Made by a program: the position numbers and the translations under genes. Below, piece after piece: positions 1 through 12,504 of a DNA stretch of 64,000 nucleotides. The notes beneath the pieces are model-generated. The model searched no databases, was not told the origin of the DNA, and saw only the letters and a program-made list of their open reading frames with translations. The stretch lies in the NCBI GenBank assembly GCA_018857735.1, contig JABMCL010001684.1, forward strand, positions 105,001-169,000, read 5' to 3'. The stretch's first letter is position 1; each line of letters starts with the position of its first letter. The DNA is from Alviniconcha marisindica (Eukaryota > Mollusca > Gastropoda > Provannidae).

Positions 1-2334
1 TCGTAGCCAGTTATCATCAATTTCTGATGCCGGTATAGAGTTACTAAAATAAATTCCTAAGATTTTTACCCGCAGTTTCCATTTTATATCGTAGTATTCA
101 TCAGTGCAATATTTTTTTGAACCGAGCCACATTGCCTCTGTTTTATTTCTGTTCATTGTTAGCCTGACAATTTGGAAAAATATAATACTAGTGAAAGGGT
201 ATTTTTTAAATCGTCCCTATCTTGCAGAAAAAGCGTTATATCGTCGGCGTATAGTGGCAGTTTTAAAAAGCATTTATGATTTCTTGGAATTGATATACCT
301 TTGACAGATGGGTCTGCCCTTATTTTTATAGCCAATAATTCTAAGGCAAGGATGAAGGCCATTGGTGAAAATGGACAGCCCTGACGAATACCCGAACTTA
401 CTTCAATACTTTGGGAAAGCCAGCCCATGTAATTAATGAAGCTTTCTGTGTTTTTCATTAATACCTCCACTAAACACATTTAACAAAGTTCTCCCCAAAA
501 TTGAAACGCTTGAATGCCCAAACTATGTATTCTTTCGATATTGTACCCAAGGCAGCTTTATAATCGAGTGCAAGCAAGAGTCCTGGTCTCTCTGATTTGT
601 TCAGATAATTAATCGTATCATCTATAAGTCTAATGACGGTGCTTATATTTCTACCCTTCAAAAATCCGACTTGGTCTTCGTTGACAATACTGGATATAAC
701 ACTGGAGAGACGAATGGCTAGACTTTTAGCTAAAAGTTTATAGTCAGAATTAGTTAATGAAATAGGGCGCCAATTATTCAGATCGTCTCTAGGCAATTGT
801 TTTCCTTTGTGAATCAAAGTTATTACTGCGCGTTTCTGAGTAATCGACATTTCACCCTTCGTAAATGCAGCATTAAGTGAGTTCAACACCATATCTTTAA
901 CTTTACACCAAAAGAATTTTATAAATGCTGTGGTTATTCCGTCTAACCCGGGAGATGAACCGTTCTTCATACGTTTTAACGCACGGGTGAGCTCTTCCTC
1001 GGTTAGAGCACCCTCAATACTTGTTTTCTGTTCATCTGACAACTGTGGAACATCTATGCCATCTAAAAAAGCCTGAGCTGAAGGCTCCTGGAAATCAACT
1101 GTCTTTCTATATCTATCGCTATAAAATCTAACTTGTTCTTTAATAATTTCTTGCTGGTTTGTCGTCACTTGACCGTCACCTTTTTTAATCCTATCCATAA
1201 TTTTCACGTTAGATAGCACCTTTTCAAGGTTTAAAAAATATCTTGTGTTTTTTCTCCCCTTCCTCGATGAATTTAGCCCGTGCACGGGTTTGTGCTATCT
1301 TAGCCTCATGTACCGCATAAATTTCCATTTCCATTTTGACCCTTTCCCTGTGCTTAAGTAACTCGCTATTCTGTGGGTCAGCGGCAAGGGCCGCATCAGC
1401 TTTGTCAAGATCCTCCTGGAGTTTTAAAAGTACCTACTTCGCTGACTTCTTTTCTTTCGTTTACTGTACTGAATACAAAATTCTCTTATTTTAATTTTAC
1501 ATAAATCCCATTTCATTTGTTCATCAAGACCAATGTTATCTTTTTTAAATTCTTCAAAAAATTAATTAAATTGTTCGACAAATGTTTGATCATGTAGCAA
1601 ACTTTCGTTAAATTTCCAGTATGAGGAGCCACGTTGAACATGCGACATATTATAAAATATGTTAACTAATCGGCGATCTGACTGAGCCACTGAATGAATT
1701 GAACAGTCGTGAATATTATTGAGAATGGTGTCGGTCCAGTCTCCGTGCTGTAAAAGGGTTTTTCCTCGACCATGTATACTCCTTTTGTTCCGCATTGAAC
1801 AATCTCCAAGATCATTTAGCTCAGATTTCAAACAAAATCATTAAACTTGTTAACATCTCTTGCGTTATGTTGATCACCACTGATAATGTCAGCTCGTTAT
1901 CAAGCACACAGTTAAAATCCCCACACAATTGATAGAGCTGTTCAAAGTATTTATATGCTCATATAAATTATGAAGGAAAGTTCCATTTTCCCTGGATATA
2001 GTTGGGGCGTATACATTGGTAACATACATTTCATTATTATTGAGCATGGCACGATCCGTTAAGATTCTATCATTTTTGAAAACACATTGTACATCAAAGG
2101 AAAGTTTTTCCGAACCAAAATGATTTGTCCCATGCAGTGTCCAGTTACACTTGTATAAAACAATGACCCTCCCCATTCTCTTTCCCACATCTCTTTATCA
2201 GCATCAGTAATATATGATTCCTGTATGCAGATTATGTCAAACGCCCCCTTTTTTAGGCATCGAAAAAATGTCTTACGTTTTGTGGAGTTTCGTAAACCAT
2301 GGATAGCTAGTTTAAGGCTGTTCATCACAGACAT
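1..2334 (-). pseudogene. LINE ORF2 (endonuclease and reverse transcriptase), frameshifted and cut by the window edge
   Basis: ORF2 nicks target DNA and copies its own RNA at the nick. The start at 2334 (MSVMNSLKLAIHG) precedes the endonuclease core with IICIQES and a VYAPT-type motif. The RT domain follows: a WRPISL motif near 770, GFLKGR near 660, a palm motif A region LALDYKAA near 565, RQGCPFSPMAF near 370, and the YADD catalytic box at 240-251. Frameshifts occur near 1815, 1740 and 1430, so three or more pieces must be joined to read it. One shift, in the RRLD stretch near 1730, is also present in copy 2. Confidence 0.8.
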
Positions 2335-2599
2335 CGTGGCATCTGAGTTAAAATCGTTGGAGACAGAATATGATTCATAATACGAGCCAGGAAACGTTAC
2401 CGTCTGTATCTAGCACCAAAGGAGACGACCCCTCACGTTATGGCTGGGCCTCTCCCTTCATGAGCTGGCGCCTCCTGGTTGTTGGGGTCATGGGCTGCGC
2501 TGGGAGGTCACCCGTTCGCGCTGCCTTGGCGGAGTCGGGTTGCTGTGGGGGGGAGCTGCGTGGGCGTTTCTCACGGGGCACTGACTGAGATCTGCCCTG

Positions 2600-3485
2600 A
2601 AAGTTGAGAGTCGACTGTGTTGATTCTCGTCCACGTCGGCTGCCAGGCCTTAGTGGAGTGGCTGGAGGGGGCAGCGTCGCGGTGGTCGTGGTGGTTGTCG
2701 TGGTGGCTGCTGTCGTTTTCCCCTGGTCAGGCTCGACATCACCTGAGTCCGGTGCTGGCGCCGGTGTTCCTGACGTTTGTGGTGCTGCTGCTGTTGCTGT
2801 CGGTGGGTAGGGGGCAGGTGGGATGACCGCTCTTGTGGCCAGGCTGTCTGCAGGTTCTGCAAACGATGTCGTTGGTGCAGGACGATGCTAGGTGAAGCAT
2901 CTGGAGCAGGTGGAGTTTTCGGGCTTGTTCTTCTGCTCTCGATGATACAGCGTTGCTGTTGCGCTGCCAATACTGATCTTTTCCGGGAGAGCGCGATCGG
3001 GTATCCTATGTAGACGAACCGCCTACCTGTGAGCCATCTCGTCAGACCTCCTCTCTCGTCCCTGTCTCTTTCCATCATCAGCTTTGACTGCGGTTCACAT
3101 CCGAGCTGTACCAGTTTCCTCTCGATCTCATCTGATCGGGAGGTTACCGATGATGAGTTTTGTTGTTTTGTACCTCTTTCTCCCCGTCTGGTGTTTTCAC
3201 GATGTATGGATTTTTGTCAAACGGGTTCACAGTGAGATTTCGTACTTCTATTCCTTTTAGCAAAAGCATTGCACGATTGTCAGCGCTCTTTGGGTATATG
3301 CGCCACAGCCCTCCAATTTTCTGTGCGCCGATGACCGAGTTGTAGCCACTGGTCTTTTCAGCTGCAACACATAGTTCACGGACTGTGTACTGAATTCCGT
3401 TCTCAGTGTTGTCGGGCAAGTTTCGACACGGTATAAACACAGGAGGCGTACCTCTTCCTTGGTCTGTGTTGTTGGCTGCCATCAT
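2600..3485 (-). pseudogene. LINE ORF1 (RRM-like plus zinc-knuckle protein), frameshifted
   Basis: ORF1 of the L1/Tx1-like element would coat its own RNA in a retrotransposition particle. The start is taken at the double ATG ending at 3485 (MMAANNTDQG). The first part holds an RRM-like stretch (IGNLPISYSNDEIERKL type) up to GRRFVYIGYP. An extra A near 3165 breaks the frame inside the RRM. The CCHC knuckles lie around 2870-2960 in another frame, and the first one is destroyed by a 10-nt deletion near 2890 relative to copy 2. A basic, Gln/Arg/Pro-rich tail follows. Long open frames on the opposite strand at 2370-2830 are composition shadows of this tail. Confidence 0.75.
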
Positions 3486-3594
3486 GAATCCGTACCAAAA
3501 AAAAAAAAAACTCACTCGAATCCAAAACACTTTGAAAAATATACCTTTCTAGTCCTGGGAATGTCTCCGATCGAATAGTATCCGGATCAATGCG

Positions 3595-3917
3595 TGTATT
3601 GTACTGTGTTGTATTGTATTGAAAGATTTGAGTTTTATAATAACAGTGGTAAAGCGCTCCTGACAACTAAAAGCTACTTGCAACTTAAGTACTTAAATAT
3701 AAATATGGAACGATGAATAATTTCTTTCTTTAATGAGCGTGTATTTTCATCATTTCAAATAGGTAAAAACTTTGCAAATTGAAAAATCAAGCGTCTGTTT
3801 GGCAAGTAGCTGTTTCTCTGTCTGGAGCAGGTCTAGTTTAGTTATGTTTGAATGATATCCGTGGGGCGAGGAGAGTACAAGAATTCGATGAATATAAACA
3901 AGCATTAACTAGTTCCG

Positions 3918-3920
<3 letters not shown>
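3595..3920. other. Unassigned spacer
   Basis: AT-rich DNA to the right of LINE copy 1. It holds a short (TGTAT)-like imperfect repeat at about 3597-3620 and the palindrome ACTTAAGTACTTAAA near 3685. I see no coding signal. Confidence 0.5.

Positions 3921-3987
<67 letters not shown>
3921..3987. repeat. (TC)n microsatellite
   Basis: Uninterrupted TC dinucleotide run. The Leu/Ser and Arg/Glu open frames across it are artefacts of the repeat. Confidence 0.97.
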
Positions 3988-3989
<2 letters not shown>

Positions 3990-5880
3990 GGAGGGGAGAA
4001 AGAAAGGAACTTGTGTTTAAAAAAGAATGCGCTTTAGAAATGATCGTTGTTATTATTAGTAGTAGTATTATGGACCGACAGGGCAAATTTCATGAATACT
4101 GCAGCTGCGACAATGTCTGTCATGAAAACTGGAGACAGACTAGTTTTAGAAAGTCAGATTGTGACAGAGACACCGTCTAACGGCGACAGTATTACACACA
4201 ACACAGTTTGCGCTTGGTGTAAATGAACGTGCCCATACTTATCGATTACACACTGAAACACATGAAGAGTCGATACAAATTTGACGTCATTTTACAAACG
4301 GCTGATGAACAAATTCCATCACGTACTTCACGCTGAGGTCATATGCGCATCAGAAATCTCACCCCATCCTGTCATGCTAGTGCTCGTCCTCTACTTCTTA
4401 GACTTTCTCCCAACACACACACACTTTCCTGCCCACCGGCCTCCCTCATCTCCTTACGCCCAAACGCAGACCCCGTTTTGTCACTCGTCCAGACGGTGGA
4501 TGAATACAGTGTTTGAATATAAAGTACATTCAAACAAATCTGCAATCGACCAGGGTCTGATGGCGGCCACGCTAGCAGTCGGCAAACGGAATCCGACAAC
4601 ACCAGGTCAATACAGGCGGAAGCTTTAAGAAGGAAACCACAGAGATAGTGATGAAGAGAGGACAACTCGTGCGTCATTAGGAATCAATGACATTTCTTCA
4701 GAGCTCCTCGTTTTTCACATTCTACGGCGAGGGGAGGGGGAGGGGACTCACTACACACACACACACTGGGGTTAGGAGGAGAGAGAAAATCTGCAGTCAA
4801 GATAAAAGCACTGCAAGTCAACAAAATTTGGAAATATATCTGTTAGGGCTCCCAGTTTTTGTGTGAATACTTTGAATTGAATCAGACCTTCAAATCTGGA
4901 TTCCAGGAGATCGTGCACAAAAAACAAAAACAAAAAAACAAAAAACCGCCGTTACAGAAATATCAATTTTCTCCTGAGCGAATTTTTGCATATTATGAAC
5001 TCGGCGCTGCTTTGACGGTACAACATCCTAGATGTCATTTCTTTTCTCGCCTCTTGTCAGCGATCAGTGCTGAAAGTTCTCTGAACCAAGTACAATTAAT
5101 TTGTTTTTCGTATGTTTGATTGTAGGAGTATAACCGCAGATCACTTCTGTGTAAACACCACACTTAATTGTTTGGCTGACCTTGTTGCAGAATATCCAAG
5201 TCAAACTAGTTTTGCCATGTACTCCTAAAGCACTATAAATTACGAATCTTACTTTCTGCTGTAGGGCTACATTGAGTTGAGTAAACGCGTCGCTTTTGCC
5301 AGGGTGCTTTTGCTTTCGGATTGGCATACCGATTAGCCACGCCTTCAGTGTCATTGCAATAAACGCGCACACAACGTTCACATTCACTTACAGCTCGCGT
5401 GATTGGATAAATTGAAAGGAAACAGCTAACGAACATCGAGAAGACATTTTAGTCATTGATTCATGATACATTTCTCTTCGCGTGTGTTCGTTTGTTCCAC
5501 AGTAGCTTCGAAAATGTGTTGCACTGTTTGTGTTTGGTCGTTTGTCTTCGCAAACAATTCAGCGGTCATCACCCGCTAGACAGATTCTGAGGGGGTATTA
5601 CATTCCTTACCACGCATTTTGATGTGTAATTTTCAAGCGAAGAGTGAAAGTCTAAAAGGTGAATTTGGGGTCCTAGTGCCTGAATATGCGAAACAGGGGA
5701 GGGGCGGGGAGGGGGGGGGGCTGTTTCTTGCCCCACCCCTCTCTCTCTCTCAATTAAAAATAAATAAATCTATGTTTCTTTGTGTGTAGACGCATGCAAC
5801 GTGCTGCGTGTGCATGTACGGGCGTTTACGTGCGTGTGTGTTTGTTTGTTTCAGTAATGACATGTGAGAGAATATCTGTA
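3988..5880. other. Intergenic DNA without recognised features
   Basis: No recognised gene. Contents are low-complexity patches: A-rich at 4920-4945, G-rich at 5697-5720, a short CT run at 5741-5750 and GT-rich DNA at 5780-5850. Short open frames here have no recognisable motif and are probably chance. Confidence 0.5.
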
Positions 5881-6650
5881 AGGCGCTTACACCAAACGTG
5901 GGCCCGAAGCGCACAATACAAAAACAATGTCAACAATATATAAACAACCCAGACCACATTGAACCCTATTAATTACAAAAACACACTACGACACTTCATT
6001 CAACATATTTCTCATCATTCCCCCGCTCACCCCCCAACCCCACACACGCTCGAAACCAATGGCAAACAATTGCACGCACACAGACAAAGCATTCAGAGTC
6101 CAGAGGAGAAAAAGTGGGTCACGAGGGAAGATTTAAAAGATTCTATGGAAGGAGAGTGTCGGAGAAAGCAGGAAAGATTGTTCCAGAGTAATGGTGCTTG
6201 ATAGAAGAAGGCGCGTCGACCAGAAGACTTGAGGTGAGCGGATGGAAGACGAAGGAGTTGGCGAGACAGAACAAACAGCTGGATGAGATCAGATAGACAG
6301 GAAGGGGTTTGGTTGTTCAATGATTTAAAGGTAAGAAGAAGAATTTTGTACTGAATGCGGGATTCGACAGGAGGCCAGTGTAGAGCACGAAGGATCGGAG
6401 ATATGTGGTCAAACCTGGCAGGACAGATGAGGTAGCATTATTTTCAACTTTTTGAAGTTTATAAATCAGATTTTGAGGGCACCCAGATTAGAGTTTTTAG
6501 AGCATCGTTGGTGAGATAGCGACGGATAGAACTGATTCGACGGAGCTCGAGACAGCAAGCCTGACATGTACGGGATACGTGTTGTAATAAGTTCAGTAAT
6601 CGTTTTGAGTATAATGATCCTGTTTTTATAACTTGTAACAACAGAACGAG
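5880..6650 (-). mobile_element. L2-like LINE, 3' end with RT C-terminus (degenerate)
   Basis: On the minus strand the translation gives LRRISSIRRYLTNDAL (6459-6641), then, after an internal loss, ARFDHISPILRALHWPPVE, and finally APLLWNNLSCFLRHSPSIESFK with a basic end (6093-6320). These are the signature blocks of the RT thumb and C-terminus of L2/CR1-group elements. The 3' end lies near 5880, in DNA reading GTAAGCGCCTTACA on the minus strand. No catalytic box remains. Confidence 0.75.
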
Positions 6651-6814
6651 GACTAGAGTGCTAGTGTGTTAAAATGATGGTCGAAATTTTATCTTCCCTC
6701 AGCAAAGTCAATATTTGAATTGGATCAAATAAAAACGAAATATACAACTTTGATTTTTCACCACAGTCTGGCATTGCTGGGACCTTTACATGAGGACAAG
6801 GTCATGAAAAGAGG

Positions 6815-6960
6815 TATAATCATCATCATCATCATTTCTAAAGCGCAAATTCTTAAAAAGCCCTCTGCGCTTGTTTATAAAGAACATGATGGGACGCGAG
6901 GGAGTTGGTCAATGTACATGCACACAAAAATCAAATATATCATTTTTGCTTAGTTGAAGA
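6815..6960 (-). mobile_element. Short LINE tail fragment with (ATC)n end
   Basis: An (ATC)n run at 6818-6834 followed by TTCTAAAGCGCAAATTC looks like the 3' terminus of another L2-like element on the minus strand. Only tail sequence is recognisable. Confidence 0.35.
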
Positions 6961-7254
6961 CATCAGAGTGGATACGAAATAGATTAAAGTAATTTCTTTC
7001 GGGGTGGTTTACGTGGTGTCTTAAAATGGTGTAACGTGCGAGCACACAAAAGAAATATATTTTGTTAGTAGCTTTAATTTATGACCTACCCTAGCGTACA
7101 AATTCACATCAGCTGACATGCGGCAGCAACTTCTGACCTCTTTTTAAGCTGTGTGTGGGGCATTAGTTGCCTAAAAGAAGGGAAAGCAATGTGGTGTCTT
7201 TAGTGCTGATGGCGAGACAAATATTTGTTCCCAGTCGGTCGAGTGTTTTTTAGG

Positions 7255-8117
<863 letters not shown>

Positions 8118-9400
8118 GAGACATTTCTCCGACTGTTAATTCAATGTTTAAGAACAGGATCAGCACTTTCGTCTCAAAACTTCAGTGGTTCAGAATATAC
8201 CAGACACATTCATTCATTTTTTGGCCCTCTGAGTAACCTTGACCTCGTACACAAAACAAAATCACTATGCATGGCACTCTGTCTATTGCCGTTGAATATT
8301 GCAATTTTCTTGGTCGCTATTGAAGTAATAAATGCCAAATTGACACCCACGAATTAAAAGAACCGAAAAGGGCCAAAGGGGCCCTAGGACAGTGGAATCA
8401 CTTCTCATCATGTGCTACCAACAACACGACGTCGGTTTTTGTTTTCTTCCTCTTTACAAAGTTTGAGATGTGTCATTTGCTTGGAATGTTATTGCATTCG
8501 TCTTCTCTTTGCTCTTGTATATATATATATGTGCGAGGTAGCGTAGGACGGGGCAGCGTCATGAGCCAGAGATGAAGGGCTTTAGCTGCATTACTTTAGC
8601 ATGCAGTATGCATGAGACCCTCTCAGTCACCCTTCTTGCCAAAGCCACACAAATTACCAGGATGTAAAACAAAAGTCCAGAAGCAACGATGTGGGGCTTT
8701 TGTTTCACTAACTCTTTATTGCATACAAATGAGGATGGATCGGCGACGGAATCCTGTATTTTACACTGGGCAAACCCAGACTTAGTTGGCCTATTCAAAT
8801 TCTTCCATACAACATAGCTTTGCTGACTACAGTGTCTCTGCAAACGGGCCCATGACGTTATGCATTAAAGGAGTAATCTTAAATCGAAGTTGTGTAGTCA
8901 AATGTAATGTCGGGTCGACCTAATGTAACAAAAAGGTAATCTGATGTCTAAGATCTCAGTTACGAAAACCATCAGAACCATTGAAACACAGCTGTAACCT
9001 ATATTGTCTGCTTCCCCGAAAGTTCCGACTCAAAGCTCTTTCTACGTCATAAACAGCGAGAACATAATGAAAGTCTTCATCGATCAGCTCTATGCCTACA
9101 TTAAGATATAGAATGGATGCAGTCATTTCGTGCACCCTTATTTAATAAGAAATGGTAAGAACAACCTAATTTAAAATATAAAAAATACACACATGAATGA
9201 ATACATACATAGTGGATGAATATAAATAAAACGAAGAACGGAACAGATAAAGGCATAAATCTGAACTTCGCCTAGAAAACCTTAACCGCCATTTAACCTA
9301 GTTTACAGCCATTTAAGTACCGACCCAAAATGTTCTTGTTATTTTAGAGAAACGGCCGAGCATTACATCTTTCATTGTCCTAATTACTTTAATATCTAGA
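8118..9400. other. Intergenic DNA without recognised features
   Basis: No recognisable gene. A minus-strand open frame at 8559-8843 has no motif I know and no flanking splice signal of note. A short TA run lies at 8517-8530. Confidence 0.45.
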
Positions 9401-9404
9401 AAAT

Positions 9405-9858
9405 GTCTTAGACAACAAGCTGAATTTTGACAAAAACACTGACTTTATTCACAAAAGATGTCAGCCAAGAATATTTTGCCTTCAAAAGCTAAGATCTCTT
9501 AATGTCATTGCTGCCGCTTTACGCACTTTCTACCGGAGCTGTATTGAATCAGTTTTAACATTTTCGTTCCTGTGCTGGTTTGGAGGCTTGACTGAGAAAA
9601 GCAAAAATGTCCTGAATAAAGTGGTGAATGTGTGTGGCAAGGTTATGGGTGAAAGACAAGAACGCTTAAGTCAGTCATATGAACGTCGTGTGGTACTGAA
9701 GGTTAGAGTGATTTTGAATGACAACAGCCATGTCCTTGCGAAATATTATGAGCTTCTTCCTTCTGGTAGACGATTTCGCGTACCGAAATCAAATACAGTG
9801 AGAACAATAGCAGTCAACAGCATTTCTGAACAGATAAATCCGTTCAAACGTCAGAGTA

Positions 9859-9953
<95 letters not shown>

Positions 9954-10130
9954 TGTGTGTGTAAATTACGTAAATTACTAGTATGTTTATTATGTAACTT
10001 TTGTATTTTCAATAACTGTTCTTTGAGTTTTAAAATATACAATATGTGTTATTGTGTACTGTGACGTGGTTAATGTTCAGCCACGTCTTCATTTCTCTGA
10101 TGAGATAATAAAGTAATCTTGAATCTTGAA
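9405..10130 (+). mobile_element. Rex1/Jockey-like LINE 3' end, copy A
   Basis: The element is 5'-truncated. The translation runs from LDNKLNFDKNTDFIHKR through FYRSCIESVLTFSFLCWFGGL to ELLPSGRRFRVPKSNT, the usual C-terminal end of a Rex1/Jockey-group RT protein. An open frame at 9588-10064 covers much of it. A (GT)n run follows directly after the coding end, then a 3' UTR finishing in ATAATAAAGTAATCTTGAATCTTGAA-type repeats at 10103-10130. An inverted copy with the same order of parts lies at 42368-43375. Confidence 0.8.
9859..9962. repeat. (GT)n microsatellite inside a LINE 3' UTR
   Basis: GT run with one TATG interruption, at the same place as the (CA)n run of the inverted LINE copy at 42533-42600. 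Confidence 0.95.
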
Positions 10131-10520
10131 GAGCAAGAACAGTGACAGTAATGGCCAGCTTTGTGGCCGATGGTCGTTAACGGAAGAAGAAGAAGAATAC
10201 TTACCCTCCCTAGCCGCCAAACTGATATTAGAACACTACTGTGCGGTAACTTAGACCTGCGACTTCCAGAAAACAAACACATATTCCTAACTGTCCATGA
10301 ATTCATTAAGCTATATGAACGATTTTAAAAAGCCGAAACTACGAGAAAGACATGCTGATTCCCAAACTATTGGCACTATTATTGCGTTATGTATACACAG
10401 TTTATTTTCCTGTTCGGCTTGTGCCTTCGGTTTTGCCTTGAAAGACCTTTTTTTTTTCTTCTTCTTCTTCTTCTTACTACCATTTATCTTCGAAGGAACA
10501 AAAAGAAAAGAAAAAAAGTT

Positions 10521-11080
10521 TAGCTCCACTGGCAAGAGATCGGCAACGTAGATACAGGTCGTGGCTGGTAAACCTGGTTGACTAGGTGGAGAGGTGGAGA
10601 GAGCGGTGCACAAGGTTAGACGTCTGTGATAGGAAACTGGCAAAGCTGTTACTGGACAAGTAAAAGAAAAGGTTCCTGACACTTCTTTTCTGATCGATAG
10701 TAGTAGTCTACCGGAACCATACGTTTAAATATTCTACCTGTTTGCGTAAGTGTGTTTTTATGGCCTGCCACCGGCCGGTAGGTTTTTCTTTTCTTTTCTT
10801 TTCATTATTGTTATTATGGTGACTAAAATATTTCCTGTAGTAGCATCGGAACAATACGCTGAGAAAGAATTGTCACCAACACTTTGCACCTCGGTCCATC
10901 GCCGAGCATTATTAGTAAACGGCAGCTACAGATCCCATCCACTATAGTGAAGTACAATTAAGAGATTTAGAGATTTATTCACAGAAAGACATAAAATTAT
11001 TCACACAATCATCAGTTAAGTCGCCCGACAAATTATTACGCCTGAGCAGATTACGTGCCTGAGACAACGCCATTGTCATT
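10521..11080 (+). repeat. Dispersed repeat X, copy A
   Basis: The same sequence occurs at 46625-47020 and, split by a solo LTR, at 58345-58632 plus 59995-60265. Shared landmarks in order are CTGGCAAGAGA, GGTAAACCTGG, GTAGTCTACCGG, CCGGTAGGTTTTTC, CCTGTAGTAGCA, GTAAACGGCAGCT and GCCTGAGCAGATTA. There is no conserved open frame. The start resembles a tRNA A-box, so a SINE-derived piece is possible. Confidence 0.75.
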
Positions 11081-11339
11081 GTTTGTCATTTTTCTAACCT
11101 TTTCATGGGAACAGCATAAAAAATAAAAATAAAATAAATAAAATAAACGGAACTAAATTGATTGTTTCAAATTGCCAAGACATTTTATGTGTTTGGATCA
11201 ATGTAATGATGGCAAAATCATTTTGACGTCATTATGATATTAATAATTTGACGTCAACTTGTTGTTGTTGTTTTTTGTTTTTGCCCGAGGGCTGGATGAA
11301 AGAAAAGTATATTGTACTTATTCCTTTACCCTCGTTAAT

Positions 11340-11380
11340 AAAAAAATTCGTTCGTTCGTTCGTTCGTTCTCTCTCTCTTA
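11340..11380. repeat. (TTCG)n and (CT)n microsatellite
   Basis: Five TTCG units after an A-rich stretch, followed by a short CT run. Confidence 0.9.
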
Positions 11381-11570
11381 AAGTTGTAGGCAAGATAGCA
11401 CCTTTGTTTCACATTCTTCGGGAAAACAGACAAAGAACCCCGTAGTTTTGAGGCATGCCGTTATTGATCCTCGAAACTAACCGGAGCCCAGTGCAACGCA
11501 CAGATGTGGTGACTTGTCGACACTCAATATATTATAGACGGTTTTAAAGGAACGAACCTCGTGTCCAGCA

Positions 11571-11571
<1 letters not shown>

Positions 11572-11619
<48 letters not shown>

Positions 11620-11642
11620 TCTCTCTCTCTCTCTCTCTCTTT
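11572..11642. repeat. (CT)n microsatellite
   Basis: CT run with a TTCTCTT interruption near 11613-11620. Confidence 0.95.
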
Positions 11643-11649
11643 CTTTTTT

Positions 11650-12500
11650 TTAATCCTGCCTGCTAGCATTTCCCCCAAAATTACCAGTTATAATTAGTTT
11701 AAAATAACTTCGGGTTAACCGAATAGAGCATTCTAACGTGTCAAGAAAGTTACCTCCACTGGGGCTACAGTATTTTACAAAAATCGGTTACTTCTGTGTC
11801 CTGTGCGCAGAACTGAGAGATTTGATGTTCTATCCGTGACGTCAAACACACTTTGGTGATATCAAACCAAAAAGTACAAAAGAGTGCATAAAAAAATGTC
11901 AGTGACGCTACCTAACAACTTATAAAATCAACGGTACTTTCAATTGCAAAATTGTATGTGGATTTGTGTTCTTTTCACCTGTTCCAAGTACTCTTGAACA
12001 AAATTCTTTATCATTCGAACCTGAGAAGGCTAGCTAGTTCATTTAACTAAGTGTATTCATACCTTTCGAATGTTTTGTCGTTCTTTCGGGAGGTCAAATG
12101 TATTATGGCCGATCTTGTCAGAAAATCGTCGCACATTCGTTTTCGCCTGTTGTTTCCGTTCAACAAACATCATCATACTTGTGTGACATCACACGTTAAG
12201 GGAACTATGTCAAGATTGTCTTTGCCGCATCATTTTCGGTACTGGTTTCACACGGCGATTACATCGAACCTGCTCATCGGAACATCAGGACAGCTATGCC
12301 GGTGAAAGAGTCCATGTACTGTAAACGTGGTCGACTATCTTGTTGTCTTAAAATCTGACTGTAATGCCCGGAGTATGTAGAAGCACAGCTTTCTATGCTT
12401 CGCCTAGTCAGTGCTATAAATTATGTTTCGAAAGGAAAAACAAAGTTGAACGAATAATTATATTCAACTTTGCCTCGTTATTTCTGTCTTTCTTTCAAAC
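11650..12500. other. Intergenic DNA without recognised features
   Basis: A short open frame at 12051-12305 has no recognisable motif. I see no other structure. Confidence 0.4.
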
Positions 12501-12504
12501 ACAT

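Larger units (their letters stand above)
1..3594 (-). mobile_element. L1/Tx1-like non-LTR retrotransposon, copy 1 (left end outside window)
   Basis: This minus-strand LINE is nearly identical to the plus-strand copy at 50531-56326. Its 5' side is at the right: similarity to the other copy starts near 3594, so about 105 bp of 5' leader is missing or replaced. ORF1 (RNA-binding, zinc-knuckle) is followed by ORF2 (apurinic-type endonuclease, then reverse transcriptase). The window edge cuts ORF2 just past the YADD box, at a point matching about 54187 in copy 2. Several frameshifts make the copy inactive. The L1/Tx1 assignment rests on the ORF1 zinc-knuckle layout and on RT sequence style, not on a tree. 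Confidence 0.85.

Noticed and set aside
2370..3013. Plus-strand open frames, Gly/Val-rich and Cys-rich, at 2370-3013 and their mirror at 51413-51635
   Set aside because: They are antisense shadows of the Gln/Arg/Pro-rich tail of the LINE ORF1 in both copies.
10441..10530. Phe- and Lys-rich open frames on both strands
   Set aside because: They are caused by T/CTT-rich low complexity.
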